A DNA stretch of 20,484 nt from CAYMRB01 sp964392615. GTDB taxonomy: Bacteria; Planctomycetota; UBA8108. The notes under the pieces were generated by a model. The model was not told the origin of the DNA and ran no database searches. It was given only the letters and a program-made list of their open reading frames with translations. Below, one piece after another: positions 1 through 6,875 of this stretch. The stretch covers positions 1-20,484 of the forward strand of contig CAYMRB010000151.1 in the NCBI GenBank assembly GCA_964392615.1, read 5' to 3'. The position numbers and the translations under genes are program-made. How positions within the stretch are numbered: position 1 is the first letter of the stretch; each line of letters starts with the position of its first letter.

Positions 1-2349
1 CGAGATGTCCATGTGGACGCTGACCTCGCGCCACTTCTTCTTGCCTTCTTCGTTGAGGCAGAAGATCCGGCCATCCCGGTTGCCGAAGAACACGATGTTG
101 TCGTGCGCGATCGGGAATCCGTCGATCGGCCCGTGGCTGTCGAAGATCCACAGAGGGAGTTTCTCGAGCTCCCGGATCAAGTGGTAGGTCGTCCGTGGGT
201 TGAAGCTGAACGTGTCGCTGCGGTAGCCGACTTTCGACAGCGTCACCTTCATTCGCGGAACCGGCGGCGCACTGAGAACGAGCGGCGTCGTGTTCGCGTA
301 CTTCTTGCCCCGAATCTCGACGGTCGCGTCAGGCGGCACCGAGTCGATCAGGACCGGTATCTTCGCCGACTGTGCGAGCGGCGAGTGCGGATAATCTTCG
401 ATCAGCTCCAACGCAGCGCGGTGGGCTGTGGCGATATCCCGGTTCGCGATCGCGGCGCGGGATTCGGCGAGGAGCTTCTTCGCATCCGTCAGGTAGGTAT
501 CGACTTCCTTGAGCGCCGATTCGACCCGGCGAAGCTGTGCGGCCTGCTTCGCTTCCAGATCGTGGTCAGAGACTCCGTCGATCGCCTGTTGGAGGATCTG
601 TCGCGCCTTGCCGTACTCGCCGTCGGACATGTGTTGCAGCGCTTTGGCGAGTGCTGAGCTCAGAATGCGCGACTGCTCCGATTCCAGCTTCTTCTGCTCG
701 ACGACTCGGCTCTTCTCGAGGTGCTCGATCTGCGCGAAGAGGGCCCGCGCGGGCTTCTTCTTCGTCGAGAACCAAAAGGAGTTGAGGAAATCCATCAGAG
801 TCGCACGCGCCCGACCGAACTCGTCATACTTGAGCTGGACGTGGACCATGCGCTCGGTGTCGGCGTAGACGCTGCGAGAGTCGACTTCGATAAGCAGGAA
901 GAAGGCGCCGATGGTGCCGACGACGGCGAGCGCGACAGTGATCAACGACAGGCGCACGATGTCGCTCGTCGTGAGAAGCTCTCGTTTCGTCTCTCCCGCG
1001 AGCTTCTTGAGCTTGCCGCTTTCCGACGGGTCGATGCGAACGATCAGCTCGTAGGTCTTCAGGAGACGTGCGCGATCTCCGGCTCGCTCATACAGGTCGG
1101 CCGCCGTCTTCAGGCAGCCGACCGCCATGTCGTTCTGGTTCGACGCGATCAGCAGGTCGGCGAGCTCGTGGTAGAGGGACAGCTCATCCGGATAGTAGTT
1201 GACTATCCGCATGAGGAGCTCGGCGCCGTCCTGGTACCGTTCCGTCTTCTTGACCGATTTCAGAAGCGCGCGTACCGCGGTCAGTGCTCCTGAGCGGTTG
1301 TTGCTCATCGCGTGAAGCGTGAACAGCTTCTCGAACGCGGTGAGGTTGTCCGGATCGAGAGACAGGATCTTCTCGATGTAGCTTTCCGCCTTGGCGGAGT
1401 CCTCGCTCTCGAAGTGCTCGAACAGCGCCAAGTAGTGCTCGATCAGGAGCGACGGATGGTGTGCTCCCTTCTCGAGCAGGAAGATCAGCTGGATCCTCGT
1501 CCGCAGGTTATCGGGGCTTTCGTCGAGAATGCTCCGATAGACGTCGATCGCTTCCTTGTTCCTGACGAGGCGTCGCAGCTTGTCCGCGAGGCCTTCCTTC
1601 TCCGACAGCCGCAGCCGTCGGATGTAGCCGCGCGACTTGAGCTGGTAGAGCCCGTTGTAGACCTCGTACCGCGACAGCACGGAGTCGGCGACGATGCGTT
1701 CGACGCTGCGGTCACCGGTCAGGAGCGGTGCGAGCTGCTTGTAGTGCGACTCCGCCAGGTCGATATCCGCTGGCGCTGCCGACGGCAGGCCCTTCTTCAC
1801 CGGAACGTAGATCTCGTAACCGGTCGGGACCTCCTCTTCGATACGTCGCCACTCGTCCTCGCGGCGCACGGCCTCCATGAGGACGCCGTTGACGCTGTAG
1901 ATCAGCGTCGTCCCGAGGCCTTCCGGATCGAAGATCTCGTGGTCGAGGCATACGTCGCCCGCCGAGAACTCGTACCGCAGATCGCGTGCCGTCAGTACCT
2001 CGTAGATACTCTCCTCGAGCTGCTTCCGGATGCCATGCTCGACGTCGTCGCTCGAGATGACGCGCCGTCGCAGCAAGAAGTCGCCCGGGAACAGCGTCGA
2101 CGAGTCCCACGTGGAGATCGCATTCTGAAACTGCGTCTCGTTCAGCAGCCGTTCCTTGATCAGCGCTCGCTCGAGCAGCGACAGGTCGTTCGAACCGTTC
2201 ATCAACGGTCGAATGCCGAGCTTCAGAATACGGAACTTGCGCCGGATCGTTCCGCTGTCGACGGTCAATACGCCTTCCTGACCGTTCAGGAACAGCGCCT
2301 GAACGATATTGGCAATCGGTATTTGGTCGACGTCGCCTCGAAAAGTCAC
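1..2349 (-). CDS. DUF4388-wHTH-TPR-TM-PEGA-beta-propeller protein (3' end beyond the window)
   Basis: The frame is open from GTG at 2349 to the left edge, giving 783 residues without a stop, so the C-terminus lies outside the window. Residues 1-130 look like DUF4388 (PatA-type N-domain). Residues 205-248 look like the winged helix often found after it. Residues 265-445 are helical, TPR-like repeats. A single hydrophobic segment at 464-488 is the transmembrane helix. Residues 490-660 are charged and helical, probably coiled coil. Residues 665-717 match PEGA, with the VPPDATVEIRG start. From 733 an LWIF...FGNRDGRIFCLN pattern is the first blade of a PQQ-like beta-propeller. The inferred topology is an intracellular N-half and an extracytoplasmic PEGA/propeller. 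The start is chosen because GTG is the first start codon after the upstream in-frame TGA and a GGAGAGG lies about 8 bases before it. It follows the phosphatase gene by 45 nt, so co-transcription is likely. The function is unknown. A role as sensor or scaffold in that phosphatase's pathway is inference. Confidence 0.85.
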   Translation of the reverse strand, partial: MTFRGDVDQIPIANIVQALFLNGQEGVLTVDSGTIRRKFRILKLGIRPLMNGSNDLSLLERALIKERLLNETQFQNAISTWDSSTLFPGDFLLRRRVISSDDVEHGIRKQLEESIYEVLTARDLRYEFSAGDVCLDHEIFDPEGLGTTLIYSVNGVLMEAVRREDEWRRIEEEVPTGYEIYVPVKKGLPSAAPADIDLAESHYKQLAPLLTGDRSVERIVADSVLSRYEVYNGLYQLKSRGYIRRLRLSEKEGLADKLRRLVRNKEAIDVYRSILDESPDNLRTRIQLIFLLEKGAHHPSLLIEHYLALFEHFESEDSAKAESYIEKILSLDPDNLTAFEKLFTLHAMSNNRSGALTAVRALLKSVKKTERYQDGAELLMRIVNYYPDELSLYHELADLLIASNQNDMAVGCLKTAADLYERAGDRARLLKTYELIVRIDPSESGKLKKLAGETKRELLTTSDIVRLSLITVALAVVGTIGAFFLLIEVDSRSVYADTERMVHVQLKYDEFGRARATLMDFLNSFWFSTKKKPARALFAQIEHLEKSRVVEQKKLESEQSRILSSALAKALQHMSDGEYGKARQILQQAIDGVSDHDLEAKQAAQLRRVESALKEVDTYLTDAKKLLAESRAAIANRDIATAHRAALELIEDYPHSPLAQSAKIPVLIDSVPPDATVEIRGKKYANTTPLVLSAPPVPRMKVTLSKVGYRSDTFSFNPRTTYHLIRELEKLPLWIFDSHGPIDGFPIAHDNIVFFGNRDGRIFCLNEEGKKKWREVSVHMDIS

Positions 2350-2373
2350 GTGCTCGCCCCTCTCCGCGAGGGC

Positions 2374-2391
2374 GGCTCCGGTTACGGAGCC
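2374..2391 (-). other. Intergenic hairpin between the two minus-strand operon genes
   Basis: A perfect 7-bp inverted repeat (GGCTCCG / CGGAGCC) encloses a 4-nt loop in the 45-nt gap between the phosphatase stop and the next GTG. No T-run follows, so it is not a convincing intrinsic terminator. It could be an RNA-processing or stability element that sets the ratio of the two products. Confidence 0.45.
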
Positions 2392-2394
2392 GTA

Positions 2395-3738
2395 TCAGCC
2401 GTTGCTGCCGTCCTCGACCCTCTGAACGAGGATCGCCGTCATGTCGTCTTCCTGCGCCCGCCCGTTCTGAAACGTTCGGATCTTGCTGAGGAGACGATCC
2501 AAATAGTCCTGTGTCGTAGCGTTCGGCTCTCGCTGGCCGAGCTCGAACAAGATGCGCTCACGTGAGTAGAGAGCGTCCTTGTCGTTGCGGCATTCGGCGA
2601 GGCCATCGGTCACTAGGAGCAGGTGGACCCCGGCGTCCAGCCGGACTGCCATCTCCTCGATGACCGTATCGAACATTTTCGCGTTCCCCATGCCGAGGGC
2701 GAGTCCCTTGGACTCGAGAATCTTCTGATTGCCGCCTTGTCGGAACACGATCGGAAATTCGTGTCCGGCGCGTGCGAAGCGGAAGACCCCGCTCGACAGA
2801 TCGAGGACGCCGTAGATCGCCGTGACGAAAGTCTTGCGATTCAAGTCACCCGAGAGATCCCTGTTGACCTGCTTCAGAACCTCTGCGGGAGACTGGCGGG
2901 ACAGATCCTTCGCTCGGACGCTGATCAGCTTCTTGGTGATGCCCATGACGAGGGCGGCGTCCAGGCCGTGTCCCGTGACGTCGCCAATGCTGATGCCGAG
3001 CGACTGGTCGTCCAGCGGAACGAAGTCGAAGAAGTCGCCGCCTACCTTCTCGCAACTGCTGTACGAGAAGCCTATCGAGTATCCCAGGACGCTTGGCGCG
3101 TTCTCGGGAAGGAAGCGCTTGACGCACTTCGCCGCTGAATCGAGCTCCTTCTCGATATGAGCGGTCCGCTTCAGCGAGCTGCCGAGCCACTGGATTCGTC
3201 GCTCGACGGGCTCCGCGTCGGCGCTCTTGCCGCCCGACTCCTCTTCGCTCGCAGTCCTCCGGACTCTCTGCTTGCGCTGCCTGAAGGAGCCCGGTCGGCT
3301 TCGCTGGGCGAGCTCTTGGCGTTCGCCCGCGTCGTCGATAATCGTGAACTCCTCCTGGATGCCCAGCAGGCTGAAGACGTCCAGGAGCTCCTGCGGCGGG
3401 CTGCACAGAACGAACGAGAAGCCCCGTCGTTCGCACCGCGCGCGGACGCGTTTCAAGAGCGGCACGATCGTGCTGTCGAACTTCGTCGGGACAGCGGAGT
3501 TCGGGTCCCGTCGGATCTCGCGGAAGGCGAGCCCGATGTTGGCGGGGCACGAGCGCGCAACTCGCTCGAGGTACTGTCCGACTTCCCGGGTGAATTGCCC
3601 CTGCATCTCGATGAACGACAGATCGCCGCTCTTTCCGACGAGAATCGTCGCGTCGCCGAGCTGTCGCGTTTCGGACAGGAACTCGTCGCCGCCGCGCCGG
3701 AGCTCCTCGATCTGTTCTATCGTGACCTGCTCTACCAC
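2395..3738 (-). CDS. STAS-SpoIIE/PP2C serine phosphatase (RsbU-like)
   Basis: This is a 447-residue protein. Residues 28-140 resemble a STAS (anti-sigma-factor antagonist) domain, with D88-S89 where SpoIIAA/RsbV proteins carry the phosphorylated serine. A charged, low-complexity linker covers 141-180. The PP2C/SpoIIE phosphatase fills 190-440, with metal-ligand motifs GGDFFDF (D235), GDVTGHG (D253), AGHEFP (324-329), TDGL (D378) and EDDM (D431/D432). All expected acidic ligands are present, so it should be active. In partner-switching pathways such phosphatases dephosphorylate STAS proteins. Here a STAS domain is fused to the enzyme, so it could be substrate, regulator or partner-binding module. 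The start is GTG with a weak AAGGCGG upstream. The gene heads an operon with the DUF4388/PEGA membrane protein 45 nt downstream and is driven by a good promoter at 3828-3856. No HATPase_c kinase gene is visible in the window. Confidence 0.92.
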   Translation of the reverse strand: MVEQVTIEQIEELRRGGDEFLSETRQLGDATILVGKSGDLSFIEMQGQFTREVGQYLERVARSCPANIGLAFREIRRDPNSAVPTKFDSTIVPLLKRVRARCERRGFSFVLCSPPQELLDVFSLLGIQEEFTIIDDAGERQELAQRSRPGSFRQRKQRVRRTASEEESGGKSADAEPVERRIQWLGSSLKRTAHIEKELDSAAKCVKRFLPENAPSVLGYSIGFSYSSCEKVGGDFFDFVPLDDQSLGISIGDVTGHGLDAALVMGITKKLISVRAKDLSRQSPAEVLKQVNRDLSGDLNRKTFVTAIYGVLDLSSGVFRFARAGHEFPIVFRQGGNQKILESKGLALGMGNAKMFDTVIEEMAVRLDAGVHLLLVTDGLAECRNDKDALYSRERILFELGQREPNATTQDYLDRLLSKIRTFQNGRAQEDDMTAILVQRVEDGSNG

Positions 3739-3770
3739 ACGTCCGCCTTGAGGTGACTGCTGTCGGTCTT

Positions 3771-3791
3771 GCAGGCGTTCCCCCCGCCTGC
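3771..3791 (-). other. 5'-leader hairpin of the minus-strand phosphatase operon
   Basis: A perfect 7-bp inverted repeat (GCAGGCG / CGCCTGC) with a 7-nt loop lies between the predicted promoter and the GTG start. On the transcript the loop is G-rich (GGGGGAA). It does not overlap the weak ribosome-binding site near 3743-3749, so direct occlusion is unlikely. An effect on stability or protein binding is possible. Confidence 0.4.
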
Positions 3792-3827
3792 TGCATCGGG
3801 ACCAGGCCGGCCCCAGTGCTCTCCTCG

Positions 3828-3856
3828 AGTATATTTCTCGCGTCGCTATGGATCAA
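3828..3856 (-). promoter_or_regulatory. Sigma70-type promoter for the minus-strand phosphatase operon
   Basis: Read on the minus strand, TTGATC (3851-3856) and TATACT (3828-3833) are separated by exactly 17 bp. The -10 matches consensus at 5 of 6 positions and the -35 at 4 of 6. Transcription would start near 3821, giving a leader of about 80 nt before GTG 3738. Confidence 0.65.
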
Positions 3857-3875
3857 ACTCCGATAACTATGATCC
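3850..3875. promoter_or_regulatory. Dyad in the divergent promoter region (operator candidate)
   Basis: GGATCA (3850-3855) and TGATCC (3870-3875) are perfect inverted 6-mers 14 bp apart. The left arm overlaps the -35 of the minus-strand promoter. The right arm overlaps TATGAT (3868-3873), a possible plus-strand -10 for the GAF-SpoIIE gene, which has no good -35. A regulator bound here could affect both directions. The arms are short, so this is tentative. Confidence 0.35.
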
Positions 3876-3968
3876 GGCGGCGGAACGTTTCCGGAGCTCG
3901 ATGGCCGTCGTTGGCGGAGCAGGTTGTCGGTTGGCGCTCCATCGTTCAGAATTCGGTGGTTGGCACCA

Positions 3969-5702
3969 ATGGACGATCATGCTCTCGAGAGCCTGAATTC
4001 GGGCGTCGTGTACCTGTACGCGACCTCCACGCGGCGGGACTTCTTCCAAAGTCTCGAGTGGTTCTTGCGTGGAGTGTTCGAAGAGGTCCACTTCTCGGTC
4101 GTCCGGGCGGGCCGGGAGCGCGGCCTCTTTCGGCTCGAATGCTCGAACGTAGTCGAGGCGGACGCCGCTAATCGCGCCGGGCTGTACTTTCGGTCGCGTG
4201 CGCTTCAGGAGGTCGTCGACCGCGGTGGCAACTCCGAGCTCGGTGCTATCGGCGCTCCGACCCTGCGCGTCGGAAGCGAGACGCTCTCCATTTCGCGGAC
4301 CGTCGTTCTGGACGAAGTGAGCGATGGGCTGACTCTGCTCGTGTTCCACCGACCGGTCCTGATGGACAACGAGGACCGGCACCTCGGTCTCGACTGCTAC
4401 ACGTTCGACCACATCGCTTCGGCCTACGGTCAAGTCCACGAGCGCGAGCTTCTCCTCGAGCGAGGCGAGAGCGCGACGGCCCGGCTCGACGCGATTGCGA
4501 GAATGAGCTCGGTGCTGGGAACTCTCGACCTCGAGGTTCTTCTGAGCCGGCTGATCGACGTTTGCGTCGACCTCGGTGACGCCGAGGTGGGATCCGTGCT
4601 CCTCGTCGGAGAGGCGCCGACGTACGTAGAGTGGGGGTTGCCGGAAACGCTGCTCGGCTGTCTGCGGTTCGCCGACGGTGAGGAGATCGTCACCCGGAGC
4701 CTGGACACGCGCCGTGCGTGTCTCGTGCCGAAGTACGACCGCGCGTCGGGATTCCTGCCCGTCGCGCTATTCGCCATCCGGTCCGTGCTGTGCGTTCCGA
4801 TCGTGTCGGGAACGCGAGTGCTCGGCACGATCAACCTCGTGAACTCGCGCAACGAAGGCGGCACGCTGACGGCGCAGGACGAGCTGGCGGTGACGTCGGT
4901 CGCCGCGCTCGCGGCGACGGCCATCGACAACGCCTACCTGCACCGCGACGCGCTCGAGAAGGAGAAGATCGAGGCGAGCCTCGACGTCGCGCGGGACATC
5001 CAGCGCGATTTGCTGCCGCGGGAGATGCCCGAGCTGTCGGGATACGACATCGCGTGGCAAAGCGAGAGCTGCGACGAGACCGGTGGCGACTACGTCGACC
5101 TCGTGACGCTCGAGGACGGCGCGCTCGCCCTGATCGTGGGCGATGTATCCGGGCACGGCATCGGCTCGTCTCTGCTGATGGCGACCGGGCGTGCAAACTT
5201 GCGGGCCCTCCTGAGCGTGAGGTCGGATTTGCGCGAAGTCGTGGGGCGCCTCAACGACCTGCTCGAACACGACATGAACACCGCGAATTTCATGACGTTG
5301 TTCATCGCGCGGCTCGATCCCGAGACGAACGAGTTCACGTACGTCAATGCAGGGCACGACCCGCCGATCTTCTGCCGCGGTCGCGACGGCTCCGCCTCAC
5401 GTCTGAGTCCCTCGGGGCTGCCGCTCGGCATGTTCGCCGAATGGTCCTACGAGCTCTTCGCGGACGGGCCGATCGAGGTGGGCGACGGGCTCTTGGTGAC
5501 GACGGACGGCATCTGGGAGCAGACCGATCGCAACGGGGAGCGCTTCGGGAAAGACCGCCTCACGGAGGTCTTTCGCGCCAACTTGCACCTCGGCGCTGAC
5601 GAGATCGTCGCCGCGATCTCCGCCGAGGTGCACGACTTCGCTCGCGGCGTGTCGGTGAAGGACGACATGACACTGCTCGTCGTCAAGCGAGTGGCCAAAT
5701 AG
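3969..5702 (+). CDS. GAF-SpoIIE/PP2C serine phosphatase
   Basis: This 577-residue protein (from ATG 3969) has three parts. Residues 1-165 match no family I can name; they may be a degenerate sensory domain. Residues 175-325 form a GAF domain (VLGTLDLEVLLSRLIDVCV, later RSVLCVPI and VLGTINLVN), followed by a helical linker with the ARDIQRDLLP motif typical of RsbU-like proteins. Residues 355-577 form the PP2C/SpoIIE phosphatase, with GGDYVD (D374), GDVSGHG (D392), NAGHDPP, TDGIWE and KDDMT. It is predicted to be a cytoplasmic, ligand-controlled serine phosphatase acting on STAS-type antagonists. The GAF ligand cannot be read from sequence. Start choice is uncertain: ATG 3969 has only GGTGG upstream, while TTG 3924 would add 15 residues with GGAG 4 nt before it. 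It is transcribed divergently from a second SpoIIE phosphatase, which suggests linked regulation. Confidence 0.93.
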   Translation: MDDHALESLNSGVVYLYATSTRRDFFQSLEWFLRGVFEEVHFSVVRAGRERGLFRLECSNVVEADAANRAGLYFRSRALQEVVDRGGNSELGAIGAPTLRVGSETLSISRTVVLDEVSDGLTLLVFHRPVLMDNEDRHLGLDCYTFDHIASAYGQVHERELLLERGESATARLDAIARMSSVLGTLDLEVLLSRLIDVCVDLGDAEVGSVLLVGEAPTYVEWGLPETLLGCLRFADGEEIVTRSLDTRRACLVPKYDRASGFLPVALFAIRSVLCVPIVSGTRVLGTINLVNSRNEGGTLTAQDELAVTSVAALAATAIDNAYLHRDALEKEKIEASLDVARDIQRDLLPREMPELSGYDIAWQSESCDETGGDYVDLVTLEDGALALIVGDVSGHGIGSSLLMATGRANLRALLSVRSDLREVVGRLNDLLEHDMNTANFMTLFIARLDPETNEFTYVNAGHDPPIFCRGRDGSASRLSPSGLPLGMFAEWSYELFADGPIEVGDGLLVTTDGIWEQTDRNGERFGKDRLTEVFRANLHLGADEIVAAISAEVHDFARGVSVKDDMTLLVVKRVAK

Positions 5703-5711
5703 GCTGTCTCG

Positions 5712-5727
5712 AGCCTTCGTGAGGGCT
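5712..5727 (+). terminator. Weak hairpin after the GAF-SpoIIE gene
   Basis: A 6-bp stem with one G-T pair and a CGTG loop begins 10 nt after the stop codon, followed by a moderately T-rich stretch rather than a clean T-run. It may contribute to termination before the separately promoted lepB. Confidence 0.3.
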
Positions 5728-5816
5728 TCGTTCGGTTCGTCCTATCTGCGTTTCATGTCGCGGCTTAGGCCATCTCCGACGCGGTGGTGGACGGGTTCGG
5801 AACGGGCCGGCCTCCC

Positions 5817-5845
5817 TTGTCAACTCTTGCGACGACTGGTAACAT
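5817..5845 (+). promoter_or_regulatory. Promoter upstream of lepB
   Basis: TTGTCA (5817-5822) and TAACAT (5840-5845) are spaced by 17 bp, and GG directly precedes the -10. Each hexamer is close to the sigma70 consensus. The start site would be near 5852, leaving a leader of about 125 nt to ATG 5978. If translation began at GTG 5873 the leader would be only about 20 nt. Confidence 0.65.
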
Positions 5846-5977
5846 GGACGCTTGTGACGCAATCCCAGCGTCGTGGCTCTGCGCGTCTTTCGTCGCTGTC
5901 GAGCCCGGCCTGCGAGCGGCCTCCTGCAAGAGGATCTTGCGAGAGTGCTGCGCGAGTACAACGGAGATGGCCTGTCC

Positions 5978-6619
5978 ATGGACCGTGGCGACGAACACGA
6001 CGATCTCTTCGACCTCCACAACGGGGACTGGCCGGAGAGCGCCGATCCGCACGCGGCTCTGGACGGGGTGAGCTTCGACGAGCAGACCGCGGGCGCCGAG
6101 AAGCCCGTGTCGCGTGCGCGAAGCAGCGTCCTCGAGGCGCTCGTCCTAGTGTTGTTGGCGCTCGTGCTCGCCTTGACCTTGAAGACGTACGTCGCCGAGG
6201 CGTACGAGATCAAGGGGCGCAGCATGGCTCCGACGTTCCACAACGGCGAGCGCGTGGTCGTGCTGAAGGTGCTGTACGGAGTCGAACGTGGCTCTGTCGT
6301 GATCTTCTCTTCGCGCGACGATCCGACGAAGGACTTAATCAAGCGAGTGATCGGCCTGCCAGGCGAGCACGTTCGCATCGAACCCGGCAGAGTCCTGGTC
6401 GATGGCAAGCCGCTGGAGGAACGCTATATCAAGGACCAGGCTTTCGGCGAGTACGACGCGCCGGTGGACGAGGTCCTAGGTCCAAACGAGTACTTCGTGC
6501 TGGGGGACAATCGCGACGACAGCCACGATAGCCGGCGTTTCGGTCCCGTACCGATCGAAGCGCTGAAAGGCAGGGTCGTCGTCCGCTGGTGGCCTTTCCA
6601 CGAAGTCAGCACGTTCTGA
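5978..6619 (+). CDS. lepB: Signal peptidase I
   Basis: Type I signal peptidase cleaves signal peptides from exported preproteins at the outer face of the inner membrane. The 213-residue product has an acidic cytoplasmic N-terminus (1-45), one transmembrane helix (about 50-68), the catalytic serine in GRSMAPTF (S82), the general-base lysine in LIKRVIGLPGE (K122), and the GDNRDDSHDSR box near 166-178. ATG 5978 is chosen because it has GGAG 11 nt upstream and begins an acidic N-tail. A GTG at 5873 would add 35 arginine-rich residues and cannot be excluded, since it sits just after the predicted transcription start. The single N-terminal anchor resembles Bacillus SipS more than the two-helix E. 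coli form. It is flanked by its own promoter and a GC-rich hairpin at its stop codon, so it appears monocistronic. Confidence 0.95.
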   Translation: MDRGDEHDDLFDLHNGDWPESADPHAALDGVSFDEQTAGAEKPVSRARSSVLEALVLVLLALVLALTLKTYVAEAYEIKGRSMAPTFHNGERVVVLKVLYGVERGSVVIFSSRDDPTKDLIKRVIGLPGEHVRIEPGRVLVDGKPLEERYIKDQAFGEYDAPVDEVLGPNEYFVLGDNRDDSHDSRRFGPVPIEALKGRVVVRWWPFHEVSTF

Positions 6620-6642
6620 TTCGCGGGCGCTGCCCGCGGATC
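6618..6642 (+). terminator. GC-rich hairpin at the lepB stop codon
   Basis: A perfect 7-bp stem (CGCGGGC / GCCCGCG) with a 3-nt loop is extended by GAT/ATC across one T-G pair and overlaps the TGA. There is no T-run, so it may be a U-less terminator, a 3'-end stabiliser, or the first hairpin of the structured region that follows. Confidence 0.45.
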
Positions 6643-6645
6643 ATT

Positions 6646-6823
6646 GCGGCACATGGTCCGCGACGCTGATCGAGTGCCGCGTGTGGATCGAACGAGGTCC
6701 AGGGTGTCCTCCGGTCCACATGTCGTTTCCGTAGGATTGAATCAGCCCGGTTGACGGGCTGCCGAGCAAGTTTGATCGCGATTTCCGGCGCGTTCCGGTT
6801 GGGTGATCCCGCATTGGCGGGAT
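6646..6823 (+). other. Hairpin-rich leader upstream of gspE1 (candidate structured RNA)
   Basis: Between lepB and gspE1 I find consecutive, non-overlapping inverted repeats. They are GCGGCAC/GTGCCGC (6646-6680), TGTGGA/TCCACA (6682-6720) enclosing GAGG/CCTC, CAGCCCG/CGGGCTG (6743-6761, 5-nt loop) and ATCCCGC/GCGGGAT (6806-6823, 4-nt loop). Three of these are perfect 7-bp stems. Almost the whole gap can fold. It does not match any riboswitch consensus I can recall, including c-di-GMP types. A structured 5' leader or small RNA controlling the motor genes is inference, since GC-rich DNA produces chance stems. Confidence 0.4.
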
Positions 6824-6864
6824 TCGTCCCCGTAGCGTCGCGTCTGCGAATGAGACGATCGAGC

Positions 6865-6869
6865 AGGAG
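6865..6869 (+). promoter_or_regulatory. Ribosome-binding site that fixes the TTG start of gspE1
   Basis: AGGAG lies 6 nt before TTG 6876. A GTG at 6869 overlaps it but opens a different, short, non-homologous frame. The good spacing and the immediate match of the encoded N-terminus to the paralogue (GQILKTMG versus GQIFKSMG) support TTG as the start. Confidence 0.7.
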
Positions 6870-6875
6870 TGACCC

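Noticed and set aside
1312..2565. Long plus-strand open frame of 417 codons
   Set aside because: It is the antisense of the DUF4388/TPR gene. The minus strand gives recognisable domains and continuous codon structure, while this product has no domain and is rich in R, L and V as GC-rich shadows are.
2846..3856. Minus-strand frame of 336 codons overlapping the STAS phosphatase
   Set aside because: It is out of frame with the phosphatase, is extremely Arg/Gly/Pro-rich and has no motif. The overlapping frame carries the full PP2C motif set.
6653..6754. Small plus-strand ORF of 33 codons between lepB and gspE1
   Set aside because: It has no ribosome-binding site and no recognisable product, and it overlaps the predicted stems of the leader.
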